NCBI RefSeq assembly: GCF_002101675.1
Contig: NZ_LQOY01000207.1
Location: forward strand, 62,001 to 126,000
Direction: 5' to 3'
Length of the DNA: 64,000 nucleotides
Origin: Mycobacterium gordonae
GTDB lineage: Bacteria > Actinomycetota > Actinomycetes > Mycobacteriales > Mycobacteriaceae
Position 1 is the stretch's first letter; each line of letters begins with the position of its first letter. The position numbers were made by a program, and so were the translations under genes. This document shows positions 45,820-54,700 of this stretch, in pieces. The notes under the pieces are model-generated. The model was given only the letters and a program-made list of their open reading frames with translations, made no database searches and had not been told where the DNA came from.

Positions 45820-46877
45820 ATGAGCACAGCCAGCACCGACCGTCCCCTGCGCGTGATCCAGTGGACCACCGGCAACATCGGGCGTCGTTCCTTGCACGCG
45901 ATCATCGGACGCCCCGACATGGAGCTCGTCGGGGTCTATGCCCACGGCGCGGACAAGGTCGGGGTGGATGCCGCCGAGTTGGCGGGCTGGCCGGAGCCGA
46001 CCGGGGTGCAGGCCACCAACGACATCGACGCGCTGATCGCGCTGGGCGCCGACGCGTGTTGCTATAACCCGTTGTGGCCCAACATCGATGAGCTGGTGCG
46101 GCTGCTGGAGGCGGGAGTCAACGTGTGCACCAGCGCGGCGTGGATCACCGGCGGCAAGCAGACGCCGCAGGACCGTGAACGTGTTACCGCGGCCTGCGAA
46201 CGCGGCGGGTCGAGCATCTTCGGCAGCGGTGCGCATCCGGGAATGACGAACATGGTCGGCATGGTGCTGTCGGCGTCCTGCGAGCGCGTCGACGAGATCC
46301 GCATCACCGAGTCGGTCGACTGCTCGACCTACGAGTCGGCGGGAACCCAGACGGCGATGGGCTTCTCACAGGACCCCGACACGCCCGGACTGGCCGAGAG
46401 CGTGCGACGGGAGAGCGAGGTGTTCGCCGAGTCCGCCGCGATGATGGCCGACGCCATCGGCGCCCGACTGGACCGGATGACCTTCGACGTCACGTTCACC
46501 GCCGCCACCGGCGACACCGATCTCGGCTTCATGAAGATCCCCGCCGGAACCGTCGGCGGCGTCTACGGATACCACCGCGGCTGGGAGGGCGACCGCAATG
46601 TCGTCAGCGTCGGCTTCAACTGGACCATGGGCGATCACGTCGTCCCGCCCAAACCGCTCGAGCACGGCACGTCATCCAGGTTTTCGGACTGCCCAACATG
46701 CGCACGGTGCTGCACTGCCTGCCACCGAAAGACTGGACCGAACCCGGCTTTATGGGCCTGGGCATGATCTACACGGCGATGCCGGTCACCAACGCCGTCC
46801 CCGCAGTGGTCGCCGCCAGGCCGGGCATCGTGACGCTCGCCGACCTGCCGCCGGTGACCGGCCGGGTAGCACGCTGA
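45820..46877 (+). pseudogene. DapB-N-like NAD(P)-binding protein, frameshifted
   Basis: The gene begins MSTASTDRPLRVIQWTTGNIG, a Rossmann start typical of actinobacterial proteins annotated as dihydrodipicolinate reductase-like, and has AAAGGAG upstream. The frame is intact to LEHG at about 46668. There GGCACGTC reads out of frame, whereas one extra C (GGCCACGTC) would continue HVIQVFGLPNMRTVLHC and then DWTEPGFMGLGMIYTAM to TGA 46875-46877, a protein of about 352 residues. As given, translation ends at 46767 with an unrelated Cys-rich tail. Either a 1-nt deletion or a sequencing error. Confidence 0.8.
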
Positions 46878-46931
46878 TTGTGTCGTTGAGCACACCACCC
46901 GCACCCCGAGGAACGTTGGCGTCCACTAAGA

Positions 46932-46946
46932 GCTAACATACTTAGC
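46932..46946. promoter_or_regulatory. Inverted repeat overlapping a candidate -10 before mmpS
   Basis: GCTAA-CATAC-TTAGC is a 5-bp inverted repeat; TAACAT (46934-46939) inside it fits a TANNNT -10 about 105 nt before mmpS. It may be an operator. It does not match the full IdeR iron-box consensus. Confidence 0.3.
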
Positions 46947-47045
46947 CGAGCAAACATTCTGCGGATTTGTCGCGCCGGGGAAGCAAGCTCTCCCGCGGGG
47001 TGTTGCAACCCTGAGTTGGGGCCGGAGACGTAAAGGGCGGTGGCG

Positions 47046-47501
47046 ATGAAGGCTGGTGCGATCGCGGGTCCCACTACCCGCTTTCTCCGGAAGGCGTGGA
47101 TACCCCTGGTTCTCATCGTGGTGCTGGCCGTCGCGGGACTGGTGGTGTCCCGGCTGCACAAGATCTTCGGATCCGAGGACCTCAACGCCAACGCCGGGGC
47201 CGGCATCGAGATCGTGCAGTTCAACCCCAAGGTCGTCAAATACGAGATCTTCGGGCCGCCCGGAGCCACCGCGAACATCAACTACTGGGATGCGGATGCC
47301 AACACGCACCAGGTCGACGCGGCGCCGCTGCCATGGACTTTCACCATCTCGACGACGCTGCCGTCGGTGAGCGCCAACATCATGGCCCAGAGCGACGGGA
47401 GCCGGATCGGCTGCCGCATCACGGTCGACAACGTGGTGAAGGAAGAAAAGCAGTCCGACGGCGTCAATCCGCAGACCTTCTGCCTGGTGAAGTCGGCATG
47501 A
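47046..47501 (+). CDS. mmpS: MmpS-family membrane protein
   Basis: A 151-residue MmpS protein: short cytoplasmic start, one transmembrane helix (about residues 18-36) and a periplasmic beta-rich domain with NPKVVKYEIFG and two conserved Cys (GCRITV and TFCLV). MmpS proteins are accessory subunits of MmpL exporters; MmpS4 and MmpS5 assist siderophore export. The ATG at 47046 is 8 nt after AAAGGG; GTG 47040 is an alternative. Its stop overlaps the mmpL start by 4 nt. Confidence 0.88.
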   Translation: MKAGAIAGPTTRFLRKAWIPLVLIVVLAVAGLVVSRLHKIFGSEDLNANAGAGIEIVQFNPKVVKYEIFGPPGATANINYWDADANTHQVDAAPLPWTFTISTTLPSVSANIMAQSDGSRIGCRITVDNVVKEEKQSDGVNPQTFCLVKSA

Positions 47502-50407
47502 GCGACCTCAACCACCGAGTTGCCATCGACGACACGGCACCGATCACGACGGCGCCCACCGACCCGAAGGAAAAACGCGGCCACCGGCCCCTGATCCCGC
47601 ATACCATCCGCATCTTCGCCGTGCCGATCATCATCGGGTGGGTGGTGCTGACCGTCCTGGTCAACGTCGTCGTTCCGACGCTGGAGAAGGTCAGCGAGCA
47701 GCACTCTGCGCCGATGACGCCGGTGGACGCGCCGTCCATGGTGGCGATGATGCGCCTGGGCCACAACTTCAAGGAATTCGACTCCAACAGCACGGTGATG
47801 ATCGTGCTGGAAAGTAAGCAGCCCCTGGGCGATGACGCTCACCGCTACTACGACAACGTGATCCGCCAATTGCGCCAGGACCACGAGCACATTCAGCACA
47901 TCCAGGACTTCTGGGGTGACCGGCTGACCGCGGCCGGAGCCCAGAGCGCCGACGCCAAGGGCGCCTACGTGATGCTCAATCTCGCGGGCAACCAGGGCAC
48001 CACGCTGGCCAACGATTCCGTGGAAGCCGTGCGAAAAGTGTTGGAGCACAACCCACCACCGCCGGGGGTGAAGTCGTATGTGACCGGGCCGGCGGCACTG
48101 TCCGACGATATGCACATCATCGGCAACGCCAGCCTGGCCACCATCACCCTGTTCACCCTCGGGGCGATCGCGATCATGCTGCTGCTGGTCTACCGGTCGA
48201 TCGTCACGACCTTGGTCCAGCTGTTCATGACGTTCGTCGCGCTCGCCTCGTCACGGGGAATCGTGGCAGTTCTGGGGTACCACAACGTCTTCGGTCTCAC
48301 CACGTTCGCCGCGAACATCCTGACCATGCTGGCGATCGCCGCGGGAACCGACTACGGCATCTTCCTGATCGGACGCTATCAGGAGGCGCTGCGCGCGGGC
48401 GAGGATCGAGAAACCGCGTACTACACCACCTTTCGCGGGGTTGCTCCCGTGGTGCTGGGCTCGGGTCTGACCATCGCCGGCGCGACGTACTGCTTGAGCT
48501 TCACTCGGCTGCCCTGGTTCAACACCATGGGCGCGCCGGTGGCTATCGGCATGTTGGTGGTGGTGCTCGCCGGTGTCACGCTCGGGCCCGCGGTGGTGTT
48601 CGCCGGCAGCAAGTTCGGACTCTTCGAATCCAAGAGCACGGCCCGGCAGGGGCGGATGTGGCGGCGCGTCGGCACCGCGGTGGTGCGTTGGCCCGCACCG
48701 ATTCTGGCGGTCAGCACCGCGATCGTCCTCATCGGGATGGTGGCCCTGCCCAGCTTCGTGACGAGTTACAACGACCGCTACTACCTGCCGGCGTCCGCCC
48801 CGTCCAACCTCGGCCAGCAGGCCGCCGACCGGCACTTTTCGCAGGCACGGATGGACCCGGACATGCTGATGGTCGAGGCCGACCACGACATGCGGAACCC
48901 GGCCGACATGCTGGTGCTCGACCGGGTGGCCAAGAACGTGATGCGCACCGTGGGAATCGCCATGGTGCAGGACATCACCCGGCCCTTGGGTATCCCAATT
49001 CAGCACAGCTCCATACCTTTTCAGAACAGCATGCAAAGCCAGACGACGATGCAGAACATGGCGTTCCTGCAGGACCGCATGAAGGACATCACCAAGATGG
49101 CCGACGAGATGCAGTTCATGATCGAGACCATGGAGCGCATGTACAAGGTGACGACGGAACTTTCCAACGCCGCCGACGACAGCGCCAGGACCACCGCGGA
49201 GACCGCCGAGATCACCAACCGGCTGCGCGACCACATCGCCGACTTCGACGATTTCTGGCGTCCGATCCGCAGCTACTTCTACTGGGAAAAGCACTGCTTC
49301 GACATTCCCATCTGCTGGTCGTTGCGCTCGCTGTTCGAGTCGCTGGACGGATTCGACCAATTGGCAGGGCAATTCGACTTGCTGACCAAAGACATCCAGC
49401 GCACGGCGGATGCCACCCACTCGATGCTGGTGCTGATCCCGCCGATGATCACCACAATGAAGACGACCAAAGCGCTGACGCTGACCATGCAGGCGACGTT
49501 CTCGGCGATGCTGGACCAGATGAAGGCGCTCAGCGACACCGCCGTCGTCATGGGCCAGAGTTTCGACGCCTCCAAGAACGACGATTTCTTCTACCTGCCG
49601 CCCGAGGCCTTCGACAACCCGGACTTCCAGACCGGCCTGCGCATGTTCCTGTCACCGGACGGCAAGTCAGCGCGGTTCTTCATCACCCACCAGGGCGATC
49701 CCATGACACCGGAAGGGATTTCGCGCGTCGACTCGGAACGCACCGCCGCGCAGGAGGGACTCAAGCAGTCCTCGCTGTCGGACGCGAAGGTGTACCTGGG
49801 CGGCACGGCCGCGACGTTCAAGGACATGCACGACGGCGCCAAATACGACCTGATGATCGCCGTGGTGTCGGCACTGACGCTGATCTTCATGATCATGCTG
49901 CTACTCACCCGCAGCGTGGTGGCCGCGCTGGTGATCGTCGGCACCGCGGCCAGCTCCATCGCCGCGTCGTTCGGGCTCTCGGTGCTCATCTGGCAGGACC
50001 TGTTCGGCATCAAGATCCACTGGATCGTGATGGCGCTGTCGGTGATCATCCTGTTGGCCGTCGGCTCGGACTACAACCTGCTGCTGGTGTCGCGGTTCAA
50101 AGAGGAGATCCACGCCGGTCTCAAGACCGGGATCATCCGGTCGATGGCCGGGACCGGCGGGGTGGTGACCGCCGCCGGCCTGGTGTTCGCCTTCACCATG
50201 GCGTCGATGCTCGGCAGCGACCTGCGGGTGCTCGGCCAGTTCGGGTCCACCGTCTGCATCGGGCTGCTGCTCGACACCTTGATCGTGCGCACGCTGCTGA
50301 TGCCCTCGATCGCGACGCTGCTGGGCCGGTGGTTCTGGTGGCCGCAGGTGGTGCACCCGCGGGGCAGCGACAACGTGTTCATCCCGGCCAAGACGGTATC
50401 CCGCTGA
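47498..50407 (+). CDS. mmpL: MmpL4/5-type RND transporter
   Basis: A 969-residue RND exporter with twelve transmembrane helices, AGTDYGIFLIGRYQE and VGSDYNLLLVSRFKEE in the two helix bundles, and a long helical hairpin in the second periplasmic loop (about residues 500-660, rich in Met and with the pair HCFDIPIC). This loop and the partner MmpS are features of the MmpL4/MmpL5 group, which exports siderophores and drugs in M. tuberculosis. The substrate here is unknown. ATGA overlap with mmpS shows coupling. Confidence 0.88.
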   Translation: MSDLNHRVAIDDTAPITTAPTDPKEKRGHRPLIPHTIRIFAVPIIIGWVVLTVLVNVVVPTLEKVSEQHSAPMTPVDAPSMVAMMRLGHNFKEFDSNSTVMIVLESKQPLGDDAHRYYDNVIRQLRQDHEHIQHIQDFWGDRLTAAGAQSADAKGAYVMLNLAGNQGTTLANDSVEAVRKVLEHNPPPPGVKSYVTGPAALSDDMHIIGNASLATITLFTLGAIAIMLLLVYRSIVTTLVQLFMTFVALASSRGIVAVLGYHNVFGLTTFAANILTMLAIAAGTDYGIFLIGRYQEALRAGEDRETAYYTTFRGVAPVVLGSGLTIAGATYCLSFTRLPWFNTMGAPVAIGMLVVVLAGVTLGPAVVFAGSKFGLFESKSTARQGRMWRRVGTAVVRWPAPILAVSTAIVLIGMVALPSFVTSYNDRYYLPASAPSNLGQQAADRHFSQARMDPDMLMVEADHDMRNPADMLVLDRVAKNVMRTVGIAMVQDITRPLGIPIQHSSIPFQNSMQSQTTMQNMAFLQDRMKDITKMADEMQFMIETMERMYKVTTELSNAADDSARTTAETAEITNRLRDHIADFDDFWRPIRSYFYWEKHCFDIPICWSLRSLFESLDGFDQLAGQFDLLTKDIQRTADATHSMLVLIPPMITTMKTTKALTLTMQATFSAMLDQMKALSDTAVVMGQSFDASKNDDFFYLPPEAFDNPDFQTGLRMFLSPDGKSARFFITHQGDPMTPEGISRVDSERTAAQEGLKQSSLSDAKVYLGGTAATFKDMHDGAKYDLMIAVVSALTLIFMIMLLLTRSVVAALVIVGTAASSIAASFGLSVLIWQDLFGIKIHWIVMALSVIILLAVGSDYNLLLVSRFKEEIHAGLKTGIIRSMAGTGGVVTAAGLVFAFTMASMLGSDLRVLGQFGSTVCIGLLLDTLIVRTLLMPSIATLLGRWFWWPQVVHPRGSDNVFIPAKTVSR

Positions 50408-50424
50408 CTCGGCCGGAATAACCA

Positions 50425-51348
50425 CTAGCCGGGCGCCAGCAGCCAGGGCACGGCCAGCCTCGTCACGTCGGCTATCAGAGTCTCCGAGGCGACCGCGTTG
50501 GGATCATCCGAGCGACTCCGCGTCATCACTGCCAGCAGCAGCCGCTCACCGTGGGGCCTGGAAGCCACCCCGATGTCATTGGTGCTGGCGTAGTCACCAG
50601 AGCCGGTTTTGTCGGCGATCGACCATCCGGGCGGCAGGCCAGCCCGGATGCGACGGTCCCCCGTGACGATGGTGCGCATCCACTCCTGTAGTTGTGCCCG
50701 GTGCGGTGCGTCCAGCACATCCCCGGTGAGCATGTTGAGGAAGCCGGTGCCCATCGCTCGCGGGCTGGTGGTGTCCCGGGGGTCGCCGGGGTAGGCGGTG
50801 TTCAGCTCGGTTTCCCAGCGGACCATCGAGGTCCGGTCGTCGCCGACCGAGCGGGCGAATGCGGTGACCGACGCCGGTCCGCCCAGCATGGCGAGCATCA
50901 GGTTGGTGGCGGTGTTGTCGCTGTGCCGCACCGCGGCCGCACACAATTCCGAAAGCGGCATTCGTCCCCCGATGTGGGGTTCGGTGACCGGTGAGGCGAC
51001 GGGGACGGCGGCGGCCGGGTCGATGTAGACAGTGTCGGTGAGCCGCAGTTCGCCGCGCTGATCTTGCTGCAGGATCTGCGCCGCCACATACGCCTTGAAC
51101 GTCGAGCAGGTCGCGAACATGTCGTCGGCGCGAAAAGCCAGTGCGCGCTGGGAAGCCGTATTGAGTCCGAACAGTCCGATCGAGGTGTTGTAGCGCTCCT
51201 CCAGCGCGGCGAGTTCGGTGTCGATCGGCGGCAACGGTTCCTCGGTGTCCAGCAGGATCGGGGGGTCGGCTAACCGGGGCCTCCCGGTCGCCACCAGCGC
51301 CGCCAGTGCGGCGCCGGCCGCGATCATTCGTCGACGGGGAAGATCCAT
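50425..51348 (-). CDS. blaC: Class A beta-lactamase BlaC-like
   Basis: A 307-residue exported serine beta-lactamase. The signal has a twin-arginine start (LPRRRMIAAG). Class A motifs are complete: Ser-x-x-Lys as STFK, SDN as HSDN, omega-loop Glu in ETELN and KTG as DKTGSG. It would hydrolyse penicillins and cephalosporins outside the membrane. The length equals BlaC of M. tuberculosis, but that enzyme has SDG where this has SDN, a position known to affect inhibitor binding. The ATG at 51348 has GAGGAG; an ATG at 51372 is in frame but less supported. Confidence 0.9.
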   Translation of the reverse strand: MDLPRRRMIAAGAALAALVATGRPRLADPPILLDTEEPLPPIDTELAALEERYNTSIGLFGLNTASQRALAFRADDMFATCSTFKAYVAAQILQQDQRGELRLTDTVYIDPAAAVPVASPVTEPHIGGRMPLSELCAAAVRHSDNTATNLMLAMLGGPASVTAFARSVGDDRTSMVRWETELNTAYPGDPRDTTSPRAMGTGFLNMLTGDVLDAPHRAQLQEWMRTIVTGDRRIRAGLPPGWSIADKTGSGDYASTNDIGVASRPHGERLLLAVMTRSRSDDPNAVASETLIADVTRLAVPWLLAPG

Positions 51349-51476
51349 GACGCTCCTCGTGTCGGGGTGCAAAGTTCACCGACGTTACCGGCACCGGTGG
51401 CACGGACCGGGGTTGGCGCGGCGGGGCGTGGCGAGTATCACGGAGGACCACCACCTGAATTCAAAATCGGCGACTG

Positions 51477-51555
51477 GGCATTGTGCACAGTCAGATAGGC
51501 ATTCTGCACAGCGCGAATAGGCAATATGCACAAATTCATTGGGCAGAACGCACAG
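51477..51555. repeat. Four direct repeats spaced 21-22 bp between blaC and a PPE gene
   Basis: GGCATTGTGCACAG (51477), GGCATTCTGCACAG (51498), GGCAATATGCACAA (51520) and GGCAGAACGCACAG (51542) share GGCA-N3-(T/C)GCACA. The steps are 21, 22 and 22 bp, two helical turns, so the copies face the same side of the DNA. Each of the first three also contains the small palindrome GCA-N3-TGC. They lie in a gene-free stretch of about 370 bp, 128 bp from the blaC start and 165 bp before the PPE start. A cooperative binding array is the likeliest reading. Confidence 0.6.
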
Positions 51556-51719
51556 CCATAATATGAAGCTCGGCAGTCACCTGGGCGTACTCAGTTCTGC
51601 GTGTACAAATAATTCTGATAACGCAGTGAGGCCATGGCTCGGCGCAATAAACTGGCCCGAAATTGACGGTGCCGTCGAGGGCTAGACGGCGGCTTACGGT
51701 CCGAGTAGAGGGCGCACAG

Positions 51720-54700
51720 GTGAGTTTCTTCATTCTCCCGCCAGAGGTCAACTCCGCGTTGTTGCACGCCGGTGCGGGGCCAGCACCCATGCTGGCGGCA
51801 GCGGCGGCCTGGGAAGGATTGTCCGCGGAGCTGGGCACGGCGGCGACGGAGTTCTCGTCGGTGACCTCCGGCCTGGTGTCCGGGTCATGGCAGGGCGCCT
51901 CGGCCGCAGCAATGGCCGCCGCGGCGGCGCCGTATGCGGGGTGGTTGAGCGCGGCGGCCGCCTCGGCCGAGTCATCCGCCGTCCAGGCCAAGGCGGTGGT
52001 GGCCGCCTTCGAAGCGGTGGTGGCCACGGCCGTGCACCCCGAGGTCATCGCGGCCAACCGGTCGCAGTTCGTCTCGTTGGCCCTGTCCAATATCTTCGGC
52101 CAGAACACACCGGCCATCGCGGCCACGGAGTTCGACTACGAACTGATGTGGGCTCAAGACGTGGCCGCCATGGCCGGTTACCACCTGAACGCGTCAGCGG
52201 TGGCGTCGGCATTGCAGTCGTTCACCGAGCCGGCTCAGGTGCTCCGCGGGCTCGGAAACGCGGCGAATGCCGCCGGTGCCGCGGGCTGGGCCGCGCAAGG
52301 ATTGCTCAACTCGGGTAGCACGGGCTTCGCTACGGGTGCACTCGGCGCGGCCACCGGCCCGGGCCTGCTGAATCCGGGCGGACTGCTTTCAGGTTTGTTG
52401 GGCGCGACCGGTGGTCCCACCTTCGACCTCTTCCCGATCACCCTTCCGCTCGACCTCAACGTTGCCGGTGGGATCGGCCCGATCGCCATCGAACCGATTC
52501 AGATACTCCCGACCATCCCACTGAACTTCAACCAGACCTTCCTGCTGGGTCCGCTGACCGTTCCACCCGTCCAGGTACCGGCAATTCCGTTGGTGGACTT
52601 CAGCATTCCCATCGATATCGGGCCGCTGACGTTGTCGCCCATCACCTTGGTGCCGGCAGTCAACTTCCCCAGCCAGTACATCACCATTCCCGGCTTCAAC
52701 CTCGTGCCGGGCGGCATTCAAACGTCCGGGTTGTGGGCGGGTCCCCTCTTGTTGAGCCAGGGCATTTTCATCAACCCCAATGTCAATCCCATCGCGGCCG
52801 AGCTGAGTTTCACGACCCCGGCACTCACCCTGTTCCCGGGCGGTTTGAGCGTCCCCGACGCGCCGCTCCACTTCGATATCGGCATCAGGGCGGGCACCGG
52901 AGCCTTCACCATCCCCGGCTTCTCGTTGCCCGAGCAAGCCATTCCGCTGACCATCAGCACGGCCGGCCAGATCGACGGTTTCAGCACGCCGCGGATCACC
53001 ATCGACGCGATCCCGGCGTCATTGCATGCCGTCGTCAGCGCCGACCGGGTGGTACCCCTGTTTCCACTTCCCTCGATACCGTTGTCGATCACGGCCAGCG
53101 GCACTGTCGGACCACTCCACGTCGCCCCCATCGCCCTGCCGCAAGCGCACGCCGCAATCACCAACGCCAGCATCAGCGTTGGCAGCTTCACCATTCCCGA
53201 GATCACCATTCCTCAAGTCCCACTCCACGCGACGGGAACCGTGGCCCTCGCCCAGAACACGATCTCGTCGGTCAACCTTCTCGACCCGCTGAATTTCGCC
53301 GGGCACCTTCAGCTCGGCCCGATCAACGGCCCCTCCGCACGCGTCGACCTGGCCAGCATGACCGTGGGCAGCGGTGCCAACGCGCCTTATCTCATCCTGC
53401 GAAACATGAACGTCGCGGTCGAAGCCCTTTTCTACGGACCTGCCAATCTTGATCTCGCGACTACCGCGCTGAGTCTGCCGGACATCAGCATTCCCGCGCA
53501 GGACATTGTCAACCTCAGCATGAATGGTGGCATTAATCCCATCACTTTATTCGCGGGCGGACTTACTTTCCCAGAGAACTCGGTCAGCCTCACCAATTTT
53601 TCGGCAGGCACCGATCCGGTCACAATTTTTCCCGATGGCTTCCGCATCGACCAATTCCCGTTCCAGGTGAAAGCCACGGCTCTCGCACCGGTGCCGGTTC
53701 CCACTACCGGCAGCATCGGCCCCATTCATATCCCGGCGGCGCCGCTCATCCAGGGGCTCCACGCGGGCGTAGCCGGCACGATCAATCTGAACCTCGGCTT
53801 GCCACCCATTCCCACCCCGGCCATCTCCCTGGGTTTGAACGGCACCACGAACTATGGGTTCGTCACGCACGAGCCGATCGTGATTCCTCCATTTGGCACC
53901 ACTGGCAACCTGATCACCGACAAAATCGCGATCAACGCCATAATCGGGTCGATACCGTTCAGCCTCCGGATACCGGTCCTCGCCGGCCAGCTCGAGGGCA
54001 ACGTCTTCTCCTTTGTGGTCAATCAGAACATCGACCCGATGACGGTGCCGCTTGATTTCATGACCTCGCCCATCGCCATTCCGCCGCTGTCCCTCACCGG
54101 CTCGGTACCACTCGATATTCCGCTCGACATCGTCTCCGCATCCACCATTCCTGGAATCACTCATACCCAGACAATCCCGCTCGGTTTCGCGTACGACGTC
54201 CCGAAATTCGTCATCCCCGAAACGACGATTCCTGCGATCCCGATCGGGTCGAACCTGGCGCTGCCGGGTTCTATCGGACCGCAGCTCGGCAATGCGGTGA
54301 CCTCCGGTGCGACATGGCTCCAGCAGCAGTTGATGAACGCCGGCCTGGGCAACGCCGGTGTGTACAACCTGGGCAGCGGCAACCTGGGCGATCTCAACCT
54401 CGGCAACGGCAACCTCGGCAGCTACAACCTGGGCGGCGGCAATATCGGCAACGCCAACATCGGATGGGGTAACGCGGCGCTCGGCGCTCTCATGGGCCAC
54501 AACACCGGGTTTGGCAATTCCGGCGCGGGCAACATCGGTTTCGGCAACACCGGGTCGGGCAACATCGGATTCGGCAACACCGGCTCAGGCAACATCGGCG
54601 TCGGGCTGATAGGCAGCAACCAGACCGGATTCGGTGGCTGGAACTCCGGCAGCGGCAACATCGGCTTGTTCAACTCCGGCGACAACAACGTCGGGTTCTT

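Noticed and set aside
46932..46946. IdeR iron box before mmpS-mmpL
   Set aside because: Only GCTAAC matches; the left half of the 19-bp consensus is absent.
51477..51555. The four 21-22 bp repeats considered as plasmid-type iterons or a replication origin
   Set aside because: No replication initiator gene, DnaA boxes or AT-rich unwinding region is nearby, and the context is a chromosomal promoter region.
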